Source: PLanc-01 sp034678485
GTDB taxonomy: Bacteria > Planctomycetota > Phycisphaerae > Sedimentisphaerales > Anaerobacaceae
NCBI GenBank assembly: GCA_034678485.1
Contig: JAXDBU010000061.1
Span: 37,732-101,731 of the forward strand
Length of the DNA stretch: 64,000 nt
Reading direction: 5' to 3'
Part shown: piece by piece, positions 8,892-16,831 of the stretch
Numbering within the stretch: the first letter of the stretch is position 1
Layout: every line of letters starts with the position of its first letter
Translations under genes and position numbers: made by a program
Notes under the pieces: generated by a model
Told to the model about the DNA's origin: nothing
What the model saw: the letters and a program-made list of their open reading frames with translations, nothing else
Database searches by the model: none

Positions 8892-9485
8892 TCACAGGCT
8901 TTGCGGCTTGGCTTCTATCGCCTGCTGGGGTGTCTCTGCCAGCTTGCGTTTCTCTCTGGCTCGGCGTCCTTCCTCGATCTTGGCGTCGATCCACTTCATG
9001 TATTCGAGGTACGGCTCGCGGTACTCCGCATCGCAATACCAGAGACCATCGGTGAGCTTGACGTCCCCGCTGCCCTCTTGGCCTTCGGGGAACGCGACCA
9101 CTCCGTACCAGTCGGGACCGGGGCGCAATTCGATCGTGACATCGCCCTTGCTGCCGGTGTCGAACCAGATGATGGCCGGCTCGATGTCGCGGATCGCCTG
9201 TGGGATGGACAAAGCCTGCGGATCGTGCTTACCCGAATGGAAGGAGAAGTAGCCCTGGACCCCGAACTCGCCCGACGCCACGCGCCGCGAGAGTTCTCTG
9301 CAAGCCGCCAGCAGTTCAGCGTAGTCCGTTTCACAGAACAGGTGATCTCGTCCACGGTTTGCGGCGCGTCGGAGTCTCTCCAGAAACACCATGAAGCGAG
9401 CAATAGGAACAACCACAAGAATAGACAGAATCGCCAGGACCGTCGCAACCGCACCCCACACAAGGTGTCTTCGACTCACTTTCAT
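8892..9485 (-). CDS. Membrane-anchored protein of a three-gene operon, function unknown
   Basis: 197 residues. One strong N-terminal membrane segment (WGAVATVLAILSILVVVPIA) is followed by a soluble domain with WYGVVAFPEGQ and LTDGLWYCDAEYREPYLEY motifs and a charged helical tail. No enzyme signature recognised. It overlaps the retropepsin-like gene upstream by four bases (ATGA), so the two are almost certainly co-translated. Proximity suggests it may be a partner or substrate of that protease; this is inference. Confidence 0.65.
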   Translation of the reverse strand: MKVSRRHLVWGAVATVLAILSILVVVPIARFMVFLERLRRAANRGRDHLFCETDYAELLAACRELSRRVASGEFGVQGYFSFHSGKHDPQALSIPQAIRDIEPAIIWFDTGSKGDVTIELRPGPDWYGVVAFPEGQEGSGDVKLTDGLWYCDAEYREPYLEYMKWIDAKIEEGRRAREKRKLAETPQQAIEAKPQSL

Positions 9486-9937
9486 CGTCGTCTCTGGGCC
9501 GGGTTTCGGAGCGAGAAGACCTCCGCCGGGTAGTCGATCTCAAGCACAAAGGACCTGAGGAAGTTGCCCGCGCCGAGCAGAAATGACTCGCGGCCGTCGA
9601 TGAAATCGACGGGAGTTTCCCGCTGCGCGTGGAGAACTTCCCGGCCAGGCAGCCCATCGGGACGCACAGACAGTACCTCGATACACGATGTATGCGAATA
9701 GGCCCAGGTCCTTCCGCTGGCTGTGCGCACTGTCTTCCTGGTCAGACCATTCCGCAGGGTGTGGCCCAAATGGCGTGCAATCGAGCCCGGAAACACACAT
9801 TCGTCGGCGCCCGTGTCCACGACCGCCTTCACAACGATTGACGCCACATCGGAATGAGGATTGCTCACGCGAATCCACAACATCGGGCGTGAGCAGCCGG
9901 GTGCGATTCGCGTGAATGGATACGCTCTAATTGGCAT
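9482..9937 (-). CDS. Retropepsin-like aspartic protease (clan AA)
   Basis: 151 residues, the size of a single retropepsin-like subunit, which would act as a dimer. The catalytic motif VVDTGADECVFP is at about residues 39-50, and a later FLLGAGNFLRSF matches the hydrophobic-hydrophobic-Gly motif that completes the active site in this clan. No signal peptide, so it should be cytosolic. It follows the DUF5678 gene after four bases and overlaps the next gene by four. The MPIRAYPFTR start has no obvious strong ribosome site, fitting translational coupling. Confidence 0.75.
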   Translation of the reverse strand: MPIRAYPFTRIAPGCSRPMLWIRVSNPHSDVASIVVKAVVDTGADECVFPGSIARHLGHTLRNGLTRKTVRTASGRTWAYSHTSCIEVLSVRPDGLPGREVLHAQRETPVDFIDGRESFLLGAGNFLRSFVLEIDYPAEVFSLRNPAQRRR

Positions 9938-9941
9938 ATCG

Positions 9942-10148
9942 TCAGTAGATCAGAGACTCGCCAGGCCTCGGAACGAAAACGATGGCCGGAACTTTGACTC
10001 CGAGCCTTCGAGCCCGCGCCACAACGGCGCCAGCGCTCTTTCCCGAAGCGATCACCTTCTTGCCGGCGGAAGGATCGAAAGCTACGTATTTGCCCTCATA
10101 CTTGGCATCCACCACAAGATCGGCCATCTTCTGGTTCTTCTTGGCCAT
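9942..10148 (-). CDS. DUF5678-type small protein
   Basis: 68 residues from MAKKNQKMADLV. The core YEGKYVAFDPSAGKKVIASG followed by AGAVVARARRLGV and ending VPAIVFVPRPGES fits DUF5678, a small domain often encoded beside other small genes and of unknown role. First gene of the operon with the retropepsin-like protease. Start taken at 10148 (six codons inside the longest frame) because the conserved part begins after it. Confidence 0.65.
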   Translation of the reverse strand: MAKKNQKMADLVVDAKYEGKYVAFDPSAGKKVIASGKSAGAVVARARRLGVKVPAIVFVPRPGESLIY

Positions 10149-10256
10149 GATAGAATTCCGCCTCAACAGGTCGATCTGATCGACTCACGTTTTAATCGTA
10201 CCATACCGCGGGCATCATGTCAACCTGTTTTGACCGCGTGGCGCCCTTGGGAACGA

Positions 10257-11846
10257 TCAGCGAACAATAAGGCGTTTCTCGATCCCAGTGGTGATCGCGA
10301 CACTCAGACCCTGGTGGAGCTGCCTGCCGGTGTGCGGGGTCTTCGAACCGGAATCGAGATCCTCGACAATGTACTGCCTCTGGGCCTCGACCGTGAACCA
10401 CTCGGGCAGCGTGTTCATTCGCGGCCAATCCTGCGCAAAGCCCATGTACTCTTTGTGACGCGGGATGTCGAAGCAGAGTTTGCCCGACCAGTCCTTGTCC
10501 GACTTCATCACGATCGCGAGCCCATCGCTCGTGCGGACGGCGCCGAGTTGAAGCCCTTTCTGCCAGGGTCGGGCGATGACGCCCTGCGTGTGCATCAGGG
10601 CGTGCATCAGGACGGTGCGGACGCCATTGGCTTCGAGCTTCATCGTGCCCCAGAGCTTGGCGGTCTCGAGCGGCTCGTTTGACCGTGTGACGCTGCGGGC
10701 CATCTCGCGATCCACCCACTGGAAGCCCTCCTGGACCGGGAGGCGATTGAGCAGGTAGATCGCGCCCTCGAGGGAGTCGGCGAAGCCGTCGATGTTGTAG
10801 TTGCCCTCCCAGTTGTAGTTGTCGTAGGCCGGCTTCATGAGGTTCCGCAGCGTCCGCTCGACCTGCGTGCGATAGATCGGCCGGCCGATCGCCAGGTCGT
10901 AGCAGAGGTAGCCGACGTAGTTGTAGCCCCAGCCGTCGCTGAGCAGGCCCCACCAGCCGTCGCGACGAGTGACGTGGTTGTACATCAGACCGTCCTCGTT
11001 GCAGCCTTTGGCGAGGACCGCGTCGAACATGCGTTTGAGCTTGGGCTCGTACTCCTTGGCCTTGGGCCGGTTCGTCTGCTGCTCGACCGCCAGGAGCAGG
11101 CCCAGTCCACCGAGGATCTCGCAGCCGTGATCGCGGAGCCGCTCGGGCACGTAGTTCGGCTGGGCGAAGTAGTAATCCGCCAGCCGTTCCGCCCACGTCA
11201 CGAACTCCTCCCGCCCGGTCATCGTGAACAATCGCGGCAGACTCTGGAGGTTGTCGCCGTTGACCTCGACGTTCATCGACGGGACCTTGCCGAACGGCGT
11301 GTCGATCCTCGCGCTGCCCCACAGGTCCTCCTCGATGGCGGCCATCCGGTCGAACCACTCGTCCTTGCCGGTGACTTCGACGACCGCGACGAGCCCGTCC
11401 TTGACGTACTCCGACGCCTGGAAGACGATCTCGTCATAGTCGGGGATGATCTTGGCGCCCTTTCGCCAGTCATACGGGACCGGGACGCGGTCGAGATGGT
11501 TGCACAACTGCTGCTCGGCGCGCAGGACATTCCGCACCGGTCCATTCAGGGCGTCCAGATCGACGACAAACGCAGCCCAGCACAGGAACGGATAGCAGTC
11601 GGCCGCGGTGTCGCGGTAATTCCAGTTCCCATCCGCCGGGTAGAGACCCGTGTTCGGATCGATCACCGGCAGCGCCGTCTCGTGCAGCCATCGCTGCACC
11701 TTGCTGAGGGCATACCCCGCGATCTGACCCGACCGCGAAGCCTGCGCGAAGACAGTCTGCTCGATCCGCGGCTGAGCGCCAACCGACACCACGCTGACAG
11801 ATATCACCACAGAGACACAGAGGACACGGAGAAGAACTGGTGTCAT
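10257..11846 (-). CDS. Secreted alpha/alpha-barrel-type protein, possible polysaccharide-degrading enzyme
   Basis: 529 residues. A signal peptide at residues 1-24 (MTPVLLRVLCVSVVISVSVV) is followed by a largely helical body with repeated Trp/Tyr/Gly-rich turns (WGLLSDGWGYNYVGYLCYDL, YNWEGNYNIDGFADSLEGAI), as in (alpha/alpha)6-barrel glycosidases and lyases. A C-terminal beta-rich part follows. No certain catalytic pair identified. Its ATG overlaps the stop of the GxxExxY gene (ATGA). The codons for LLRVLCVSVV lie within a family A repeat arm (11805-11834), so the export signal appears repeat-derived. The nearby FAD_oxidored-type secreted protein suggests a carbohydrate-use setting. Confidence 0.75.
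   Translation of the reverse strand: MTPVLLRVLCVSVVISVSVVSVGAQPRIEQTVFAQASRSGQIAGYALSKVQRWLHETALPVIDPNTGLYPADGNWNYRDTAADCYPFLCWAAFVVDLDALNGPVRNVLRAEQQLCNHLDRVPVPYDWRKGAKIIPDYDEIVFQASEYVKDGLVAVVEVTGKDEWFDRMAAIEEDLWGSARIDTPFGKVPSMNVEVNGDNLQSLPRLFTMTGREEFVTWAERLADYYFAQPNYVPERLRDHGCEILGGLGLLLAVEQQTNRPKAKEYEPKLKRMFDAVLAKGCNEDGLMYNHVTRRDGWWGLLSDGWGYNYVGYLCYDLAIGRPIYRTQVERTLRNLMKPAYDNYNWEGNYNIDGFADSLEGAIYLLNRLPVQEGFQWVDREMARSVTRSNEPLETAKLWGTMKLEANGVRTVLMHALMHTQGVIARPWQKGLQLGAVRTSDGLAIVMKSDKDWSGKLCFDIPRHKEYMGFAQDWPRMNTLPEWFTVEAQRQYIVEDLDSGSKTPHTGRQLHQGLSVAITTGIEKRLIVR
11805..11834 (-). repeat. Family A repeat arm encoding a signal peptide
   Basis: CACCACAGAGACACAGAGGA and the next ten bases, on the plus strand. 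Read on the minus strand it encodes LLRVLCVSVV near the start of the downstream gene. It is the inverted partner of the arm at 12231-12260, and the two bracket the GxxExxY gene. Confidence 0.8.
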
Positions 11847-12217
11847 AAGACCCTCCTGCGAATACCATTCTTCAGAACGGGTACATTGAAATTGACCAAC
11901 AGGCCGACCTTCCAGCCGCCCAGACGCAAATAGGTCAACAATTGAGCCTCATGAATAGGCTCAATGGCTGAGATTGCCTTGATCTCCACGACGATAGCAT
12001 TCTCGACAAGGAGGTCAAGGCGGTAGCCACATTCGAGCCGGATTCCCTTGTACTCGACAGGCAGCGGGCGTTGCCGCTCGAATGACACGCCGCACAGCTT
12101 CAAATCGTGACACAGGCACTCCTCATAGGCCGATTCCAGCAATCCGGGTCCCAGCGCGCGGTGGACTTCAATCGCTGCCCCAATGATCCGCTCAGTAATC
12201 TCATTCGAGTCTGCCAT
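11843..12217 (-). CDS. GxxExxY protein (PDDEXK-like)
   Basis: 124 residues. It carries the family motif GPGLLESAYEECL (GxxExxY) at about residues 23-35, then PVEYKGIRLECGYRLDLLVE and VVEIKAISAI. The D...ExK arrangement fits the PDDEXK nuclease-like fold assigned to this family. Function is unknown; GxxExxY genes are common and patchily distributed in Planctomycetes and related groups. Full length. It is bracketed by two inverted family A arms (11805-11834 and 12231-12260) and ends ATGA into the next gene, as if inserted as a cassette with those arms. Confidence 0.85.
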   Translation of the reverse strand: MADSNEITERIIGAAIEVHRALGPGLLESAYEECLCHDLKLCGVSFERQRPLPVEYKGIRLECGYRLDLLVENAIVVEIKAISAIEPIHEAQLLTYLRLGGWKVGLLVNFNVPVLKNGIRRRVL

Positions 12218-12230
12218 TCATTTCCTCTCC

Positions 12231-12260
12231 TTTCTCCGTGTCCTCTGTGCCTCTGTGGTG
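12231..12260 (+). repeat. Family A repeat arm between GxxExxY and FAD_oxidored genes
   Basis: TTTCTCCGTGTCCTCTGTGC followed by CTCTGTGGTG, inverted relative to 11805-11834. It starts one base after the stop of the oxidoreductase gene and 13 bases before the GxxExxY start (both read on the minus strand). Confidence 0.8.
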
Positions 12261-14054
12261 CTATTCTCTTCCCACGCCCCGGGTCGCCAAGTCCTTCAGC
12301 TCGGGCAGGTGCTCCACGTACACGCCGGGAGGCGTCGTATCTCGGCTCTTGCAGATCGAGGCGGCCATACCGACGACCTCGCCCATCATGCCGCAGGTCC
12401 GCATCACGCGGACCGTGCCCAGCGCCACGTGCGTGACGCTGATGTCGCGACCTGCCATGAAAAGGTTCTCGACGTTCCGCGAGTACAGGCATCGGTACGG
12501 GATCGGATAGGGTTTGATCGCGGGCGTCTTGCAGATCGTTTTGAACTCCTCGCCGGGGAAGTGCTCCGTGTTCTTCGGATCGGGATAGTGCAGGTCGAGC
12601 GACCACGTCGTCGTCACGAAAGCGTCCGGATACGGACGCTGTTCCTGCACGTCCTGCTGACAGAGGATCACGTCGCCCAGCAGCCGGCGGGACTCCCGCT
12701 TGCCCGCGATGTACGCCACCCAGGAGAGCTGCCGATTCGCGTATTTCGCCTTGTCGGCGCTGTGGTTCTTGAGGAAGGACCAGTTGCCATAGACGGCGCC
12801 AAACCCGTGGTCACGGATCGACTCGAAGTCCGCGATCTGATCTTTGTTCAAGCCGGTCTCCCAGTTCCAGTCGCCCCGCGTCGCGTGCTCGCAGCTTGCC
12901 TCCGTGAAGCGAAGGGCCCAGGGACACTCGGGAAACGACGTCGCCTTGAGCGTCTCGACCGTGTACCACTGGACCGAAGAGCCCATCGTCATCTTGTCCG
13001 GCTCGGGCGGGGCGAGCGTCTCGCCCGTCTCTTGCCAGCTTTCGCGACCCATCCGCCAGTCCGCGCCCGCGAGGAAGCCTATCGTCCCATCCCCTGTGCA
13101 GTCGGCGAAGAGCGATGCACGAAAACGGCGGTCCTTGCCGGTCCGGATGTCCCGGGCGATCACCGCGACGATTCGATCCGCGTCCTTCTCGACGGCGCAG
13201 GCGTGCATGTTGAGGAACAGACGCAGGTTCCGCTCGGCCTTCACGATACGAAGCTTCTTCTCGTCGTTGTAGAAGCCGGCGGCCTGGGCATTGCCCTGGT
13301 TGTCCGGGTCCAGCTCGCGAACGACGTCGCCGATCCGCGGGTACGGCGGCAGATTGATCTGTCCATTCAGGTGCACGCGGACCTCGGAACTGTTGTTGCC
13401 GCCCAGAACGGGCCGGTCGTGGACAAGGGCCACGCTCAGTCCCAGCCTTGCGGCCGAGATCGCGGCACAGGTCCCCGCCATCCCGCCGCCGACCACGACA
13501 AGATCGAACTGTCCGGCGTCCTCGGGTCCGCCCCCCTGCCGCAGAGCAGCCAGCGCCTCCCCTTCCGGCGGTGCGGACCCCGGATCGCTCAGGAACGCAA
13601 TCGCGTCGCAGCGACCCTCGAAACCGGTCAGGTCATGCAGAGCGAGCTTGACCTTGTCGTTCTTGATCTCGACGGCGCCGCCATCTTGCCAGTGCCATCC
13701 GGCCCCTTCCGTGCCAAACGTGGTCGTCAGCGGCGCGCCGTCGAGCAGGACCTGGAACCTGCCCGGCGCATCGCTACTGCTGCACGCCGGGACCCAATTC
13801 CGCGTGCGGACCCAGACGCGGTACTCGCCCGGCGGAATCGCAATACGTGTCACGGCGTCCTTGACCGGCACGCCCAGTCCATGCGCCAGGAGGAACGGCG
13901 AGCCCATCTGGTCCATGAACTGCTGATCCACGAACCACCCGCCGAGATCGTCGAAGGACTCCGCCTCCACGAGGGCCTGCCCCGCAGCAGCCGACGCCGG
14001 GAGCAAGAAGCTCACCACAGAGGCACAGAGGACACGGAGAGAAACGGAATTCAT
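12261..14054 (-). CDS. Secreted FAD-dependent oxidoreductase (FAD_oxidored family)
   Basis: 597 residues. The signal peptide MNSVSLRVLCASVVSFLL is followed by an N-terminal domain resembling sugar-binding or golvesin-like modules (VEAESFDDLGGWFVDQQF, PPGEYRVWVRTRNW). The flavoprotein core then begins DLVVVGGGMAGTCAAISAAR and continues LVHDRPVLGGNNSSEVRVH, the signature of the PF12831 family common in planctomycete and Bacteroidetes polysaccharide clusters. A late GRDISVTHVALGTVRVMRT matches the FAD-binding end. The start at 14054 has GGAGG six bases upstream. The codons for SLRVLCASVV lie in a family A repeat arm (14013-14042). The substrate is unknown. Confidence 0.85.
   Translation of the reverse strand: MNSVSLRVLCASVVSFLLPASAAAGQALVEAESFDDLGGWFVDQQFMDQMGSPFLLAHGLGVPVKDAVTRIAIPPGEYRVWVRTRNWVPACSSSDAPGRFQVLLDGAPLTTTFGTEGAGWHWQDGGAVEIKNDKVKLALHDLTGFEGRCDAIAFLSDPGSAPPEGEALAALRQGGGPEDAGQFDLVVVGGGMAGTCAAISAARLGLSVALVHDRPVLGGNNSSEVRVHLNGQINLPPYPRIGDVVRELDPDNQGNAQAAGFYNDEKKLRIVKAERNLRLFLNMHACAVEKDADRIVAVIARDIRTGKDRRFRASLFADCTGDGTIGFLAGADWRMGRESWQETGETLAPPEPDKMTMGSSVQWYTVETLKATSFPECPWALRFTEASCEHATRGDWNWETGLNKDQIADFESIRDHGFGAVYGNWSFLKNHSADKAKYANRQLSWVAYIAGKRESRRLLGDVILCQQDVQEQRPYPDAFVTTTWSLDLHYPDPKNTEHFPGEEFKTICKTPAIKPYPIPYRCLYSRNVENLFMAGRDISVTHVALGTVRVMRTCGMMGEVVGMAASICKSRDTTPPGVYVEHLPELKDLATRGVGRE
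14013..14042 (-). repeat. Family A repeat arm encoding a second signal peptide
   Basis: CACCACAGAGGCACAGAGGA and the next ten bases. On the minus strand it encodes SLRVLCASVV of the oxidoreductase signal peptide. It differs from the arm at 11805 at only about three positions, yet the mature proteins are unrelated. Confidence 0.8.
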
Positions 14055-14125
14055 GCAATCCTCCGATCGCACGGGGTGTATTCTCAGCCCATGCATCAAG
14101 CGCGCATCGGTGGCCAAACTACTGT

Positions 14126-14782
14126 CTATCCCTCAACAAGGCCCCGCGTAGGTTCGACCTCTTGCCATGGGAACGGCTTTGTGTCAGGGTACTCGGCGGT
14201 GTAAGCCTTCATCTCCTCCTGATTCAGAGGATACCATTCATCGTACGGATAGCGTCTGAAGAACTCGGAAATCCGCTCGCGAAAATGCTCATCAGCGATT
14301 GGGTTGAGACGTCCCCTGCGAAGGTCCCGCAATCCTTCAAGTTCCACTCTGGGAACACGCAGAGTCACCATGAAATCGACAGCCATCTTCTCGATGAAAC
14401 CAACCCTCGTATCGGGCGGTAGATAGAACCATTTCTGATTGATGCGAGCGTGTTGGGTTAGTATGGTCTTCCAGCCTTTGGCACCGGTCCTTTCATTTGC
14501 TTTCTGTTCCACATCCAGGAATCGCCTGATCTCGCACAGCGTAATGTCACGGCTACGGACTGCATCGCAATCCTGTGTAGCAACAATCGCAGCAACAGGT
14601 CGTACAGACACAATGATGTCTACCGGATCGTTCTTCTGAGCGATCTCCACCCATCTTGCGAGACATTCCCCACCTTCGTCGGCAATGATAACCTTGTCGA
14701 GCGAGAAATCAACTCGTGGAAGCCCCACAAATAGGTCTCCCTGGCGAATAGGAGCAGATGTATCGGGGAAATCGTAGATCAC
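14126..14782 (-). CDS. IRQGDLF-motif protein of the TIGR04255-linked operon, function unknown
   Basis: 218-residue soluble protein opening DFPDTSAPIRQGDLFVGLPR and containing AAIVATQDCDAVRSRDI and a basic/aromatic C-terminal half (EFFRRYPYDEWYPL). The QGD-near-start and TQxCD pattern recalls a family of uncharacterised proteins seen in patchy islands; I cannot name a domain with confidence. It overlaps the preceding gene by four bases. Third gene of the three-gene operon. The codon use and more moderate GC than its neighbours suggest later acquisition. Confidence 0.6.
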   Translation of the reverse strand: MIYDFPDTSAPIRQGDLFVGLPRVDFSLDKVIIADEGGECLARWVEIAQKNDPVDIIVSVRPVAAIVATQDCDAVRSRDITLCEIRRFLDVEQKANERTGAKGWKTILTQHARINQKWFYLPPDTRVGFIEKMAVDFMVTLRVPRVELEGLRDLRRGRLNPIADEHFRERISEFFRRYPYDEWYPLNQEEMKAYTAEYPDTKPFPWQEVEPTRGLVEG

Positions 14783-15144
14783 AGCTCATTCTCCCACTGA
14801 ATCCCCTGGAGCGCCTCCGATTCGGCGAGGGCCAGACGCTCTCTTTCGGCCTGCTCAAGAATCTGGCGGGCCATTCGCAACGCCTCTGACCGCGACACGA
14901 AACGCCTGATTGCTTCCTGGTAGATCGCTGCACTGACCACGGCATCTCGGCGTCGTTTCTCCATTAACCAAGGGTCGGATATAGCGGTTAGTGGCGAGAT
15001 GGCCAGAGAAAGAACAAGCCCGGCGACTCTAAACATGCGGAACCACGCAGGACGGATCTCATTGCTCTCCTCCCAAGGACCCGTTGCAAGATTCTGTGCC
15101 ATCAGTCCGTCGTCACGGAGATCTACGGTATAAACACTATTCAC
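14779..15144 (-). CDS. Small protein with one hydrophobic segment, middle gene of TIGR04255 operon
   Basis: 121 residues. A hydrophobic stretch (VAGLVLSLAISPLTAI) around residues 40-55 is preceded by a soluble N terminus and followed by an amphipathic, charged helix (YQEAIRRFVSRSEALRMARQ). No known domain. It overlaps both neighbours: eight bases with the TIGR04255-type gene upstream and four with the gene downstream, so the three products are probably made in fixed proportion. It may tether the complex to the membrane; this is inference. Confidence 0.6.
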   Translation of the reverse strand: MNSVYTVDLRDDGLMAQNLATGPWEESNEIRPAWFRMFRVAGLVLSLAISPLTAISDPWLMEKRRRDAVVSAAIYQEAIRRFVSRSEALRMARQILEQAERERLALAESEALQGIQWENEL

Positions 15145-15910
15145 CAGAGAACCTCCTTTCCAGCTCTCCCTCTATCATCTTGAAGAACCAGTCGTCCGTG
15201 ATTGCATGGGCCGCGTCGATCCACCCTTCAAAGGACTCCGGCATCTTGGGCAGATCCTCCCCAGCGGACTCAACCGTCGTTTCCCAAATCAATGCAGGAG
15301 CATTGCTCCTTTGACCAGTGGCAAATCGTACAGTGACGACTCCTTTAGGAGTCTCGCATCTGAAAGAACCTTGCCATGTGAAACCGACCGGTGTGGCTTG
15401 GATAGGGGTGCCCTGGAAGAGGCTATCCGGTAGCGATATGTTCAGTCTCAGTTTGTCTCGCAGGAACACAAAGACATTCCCTTCAGCGTGGTCGTAATCC
15501 ACGGCGTCAATGTACCGCAGGACAAGATTGGTTATCTTTAGATCTACCGCTTTAGGGTGGGCCTCATACAGCCTCTTCACAGCAGGCAAGACGCGATCCC
15601 GAAAACCTCCCCATGTATAGTCGGCTGTCGAGTTGACAGTGAAGATACCTGGACCTATCTGAACCAGCGGCCACGAGTTCGCTGCCACTCGAAACCGATG
15701 CTGAACAACATGACCAACCAACTCGTCTGGCAGGCTGGCATTCGGGAGTTCTTCATGTTCCGGGTAGTCGTTTTGCATTCGGTCAAACACTCGTGCAAGA
15801 AGAAGCTTGTAGTGGGGGTCGATCTGATGACCCTGCGGAGTCCCCTGTAGCTTCCATCTGACCTCCAGAATTGCTTCAACGAGAGGTTTGTTCTTCAACT
15901 CCTTGCTCAT
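15137..15910 (-). CDS. TIGR04255-family protein
   Basis: 257 residues beginning MSKELKNKPLVEAILEVRW, the hallmark N-terminal motif of the sporadically distributed TIGR04255 family. The rest fits too: HYKLLLARVFDRMQNDYPEH, RYIDAVDYDH in the middle and a C-terminal AHAITDDWFFKMI. Function is unknown; members occur singly in many bacteria and archaea next to short, variable partner genes. First gene of a three-gene operon, starting 21 bases after the rpiB stop on the same strand. GAGG lies ten bases before the ATG. Confidence 0.8.
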   Translation of the reverse strand: MSKELKNKPLVEAILEVRWKLQGTPQGHQIDPHYKLLLARVFDRMQNDYPEHEELPNASLPDELVGHVVQHRFRVAANSWPLVQIGPGIFTVNSTADYTWGGFRDRVLPAVKRLYEAHPKAVDLKITNLVLRYIDAVDYDHAEGNVFVFLRDKLRLNISLPDSLFQGTPIQATPVGFTWQGSFRCETPKGVVTVRFATGQRSNAPALIWETTVESAGEDLPKMPESFEGWIDAAHAITDDWFFKMIEGELERRFSGE

Positions 15911-15931
15911 ATGTATTCTACCTCACTCTTG

Positions 15932-16435
15932 CTATCCTGGTTCGTTGGCTTCCCGCCATGCATTCCGTGGTTTCCTCAGTGGTAATGACTCCAGGGAGCA
16001 CTTGTCGAGCTCCGATATCTTCTGGACGCGGCGCGCATGGCGGCCGCCGTCGAAGGGGGTGGCCAGCCAGATGTCGATCATCTTGAGCGCCAGATCGATC
16101 GACACCATCCTGGCGCCGATGGAGATGGCGTTGGCGTCGTTGTGGGCCCGGCTCAGTCTTGCCAGCTCCTCGTTCCAGCAGACGGCGCAGCGGACGCCGC
16201 GAACCTTGTTGGCGACGATGGTTTCGCCGTTGCCGCTGCCGCCCAGGACGACCGCCCGGTCGCACTCGCCCCGCCCGACCGCGAGAGCCGCCGGATAAAC
16301 GAAATCCGGATAGTCGCACGACTCGGCCGAGAAAGCCCCGAAATCCTTCACCTCGTGGCCCCGCTCGACCAGGTGCTTCTTGATCCGTTCCTTGTACTCG
16401 TATCCTGCGTGATCCGTGCCCAACGCGATCTTCAT
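15932..16435 (-). CDS. rpiB: Ribose-5-phosphate isomerase B / LacAB-type isomerase
   Basis: 167 residues. It interconverts ribose-5-phosphate and ribulose-5-phosphate in the pentose phosphate pathway. Family motifs: MKIALGTDHAGYEYKERI at the start, DYPDFVYPAA, the loop VVLGGSGNGETIVANKVRGVR, then HNDANAISIGARM. The usual active-site cysteine of RpiB (SGTGIG/C loop region) is here in a GSGNGE loop with CAVCWNEE following. It is about 15-20 residues longer than most RpiB proteins because of a basic C-terminal tail. Start at 16435, preceded by AGGGG. A longer open frame upstream is repeat and spacer. Confidence 0.9.
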   Translation of the reverse strand: MKIALGTDHAGYEYKERIKKHLVERGHEVKDFGAFSAESCDYPDFVYPAALAVGRGECDRAVVLGGSGNGETIVANKVRGVRCAVCWNEELARLSRAHNDANAISIGARMVSIDLALKMIDIWLATPFDGGRHARRVQKISELDKCSLESLPLRKPRNAWREANEPG

Positions 16436-16591
16436 CTCTACCCCTTGCACACCGGTCGGTTCCAAATCCGCAGTGTACAGTCCGACGGCCCCCGCCGCAA
16501 TTCCCAATCCCGCCACGCGATCCCAATTCCTCTGGGGTGTAGAACCGCAGTTGCGACCTCCCCCAGAGTGACGAGACGTTGCCCCGACTCT

Positions 16592-16699
16592 GTCATTCCT
16601 GCGCAGAGCCTGCCCTCGACCCGATCGGGGGCAGGAATCCAGGAGCCGTGGGACTGGACGCGACCTGATGAATGGATTCCCGCGTCCGCGGGAATGACA
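16592..16699. repeat. Family E interspersed repeat, full copy
   Basis: Starts GTCATTCCTGCGCAGAGCCT, contains CGACCCGATCGGGGGCAGGA and ends TCCGCGGGAATGAC, so the ends form inverted copies of GTCATTCC. It is nearly identical to 19279-19386; a truncated copy follows at 16754-16807. Confidence 0.8.
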
Positions 16700-16753
16700 G
16701 GCGGGAGGGCGGCTCCGACCCGAGGGGGATGCAGGGGCTCTCGTCACGACTCT

Positions 16754-16807
16754 GTCATTCCTGCGCAGAGCCTGCCCTCGACCCGATCGGGGGCAGGAAT
16801 CCAGGAG
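16754..16807. repeat. Family E repeat, left half only
   Basis: Matches the first ~54 bases of the copy at 16592 and then stops abruptly. The decayed gene at 16832 begins about 25 bases later, suggesting that a deletion ended in this repeat. Confidence 0.75.
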
Positions 16808-16831
16808 TGCATGCTGGGCCAAGACCCGTCG

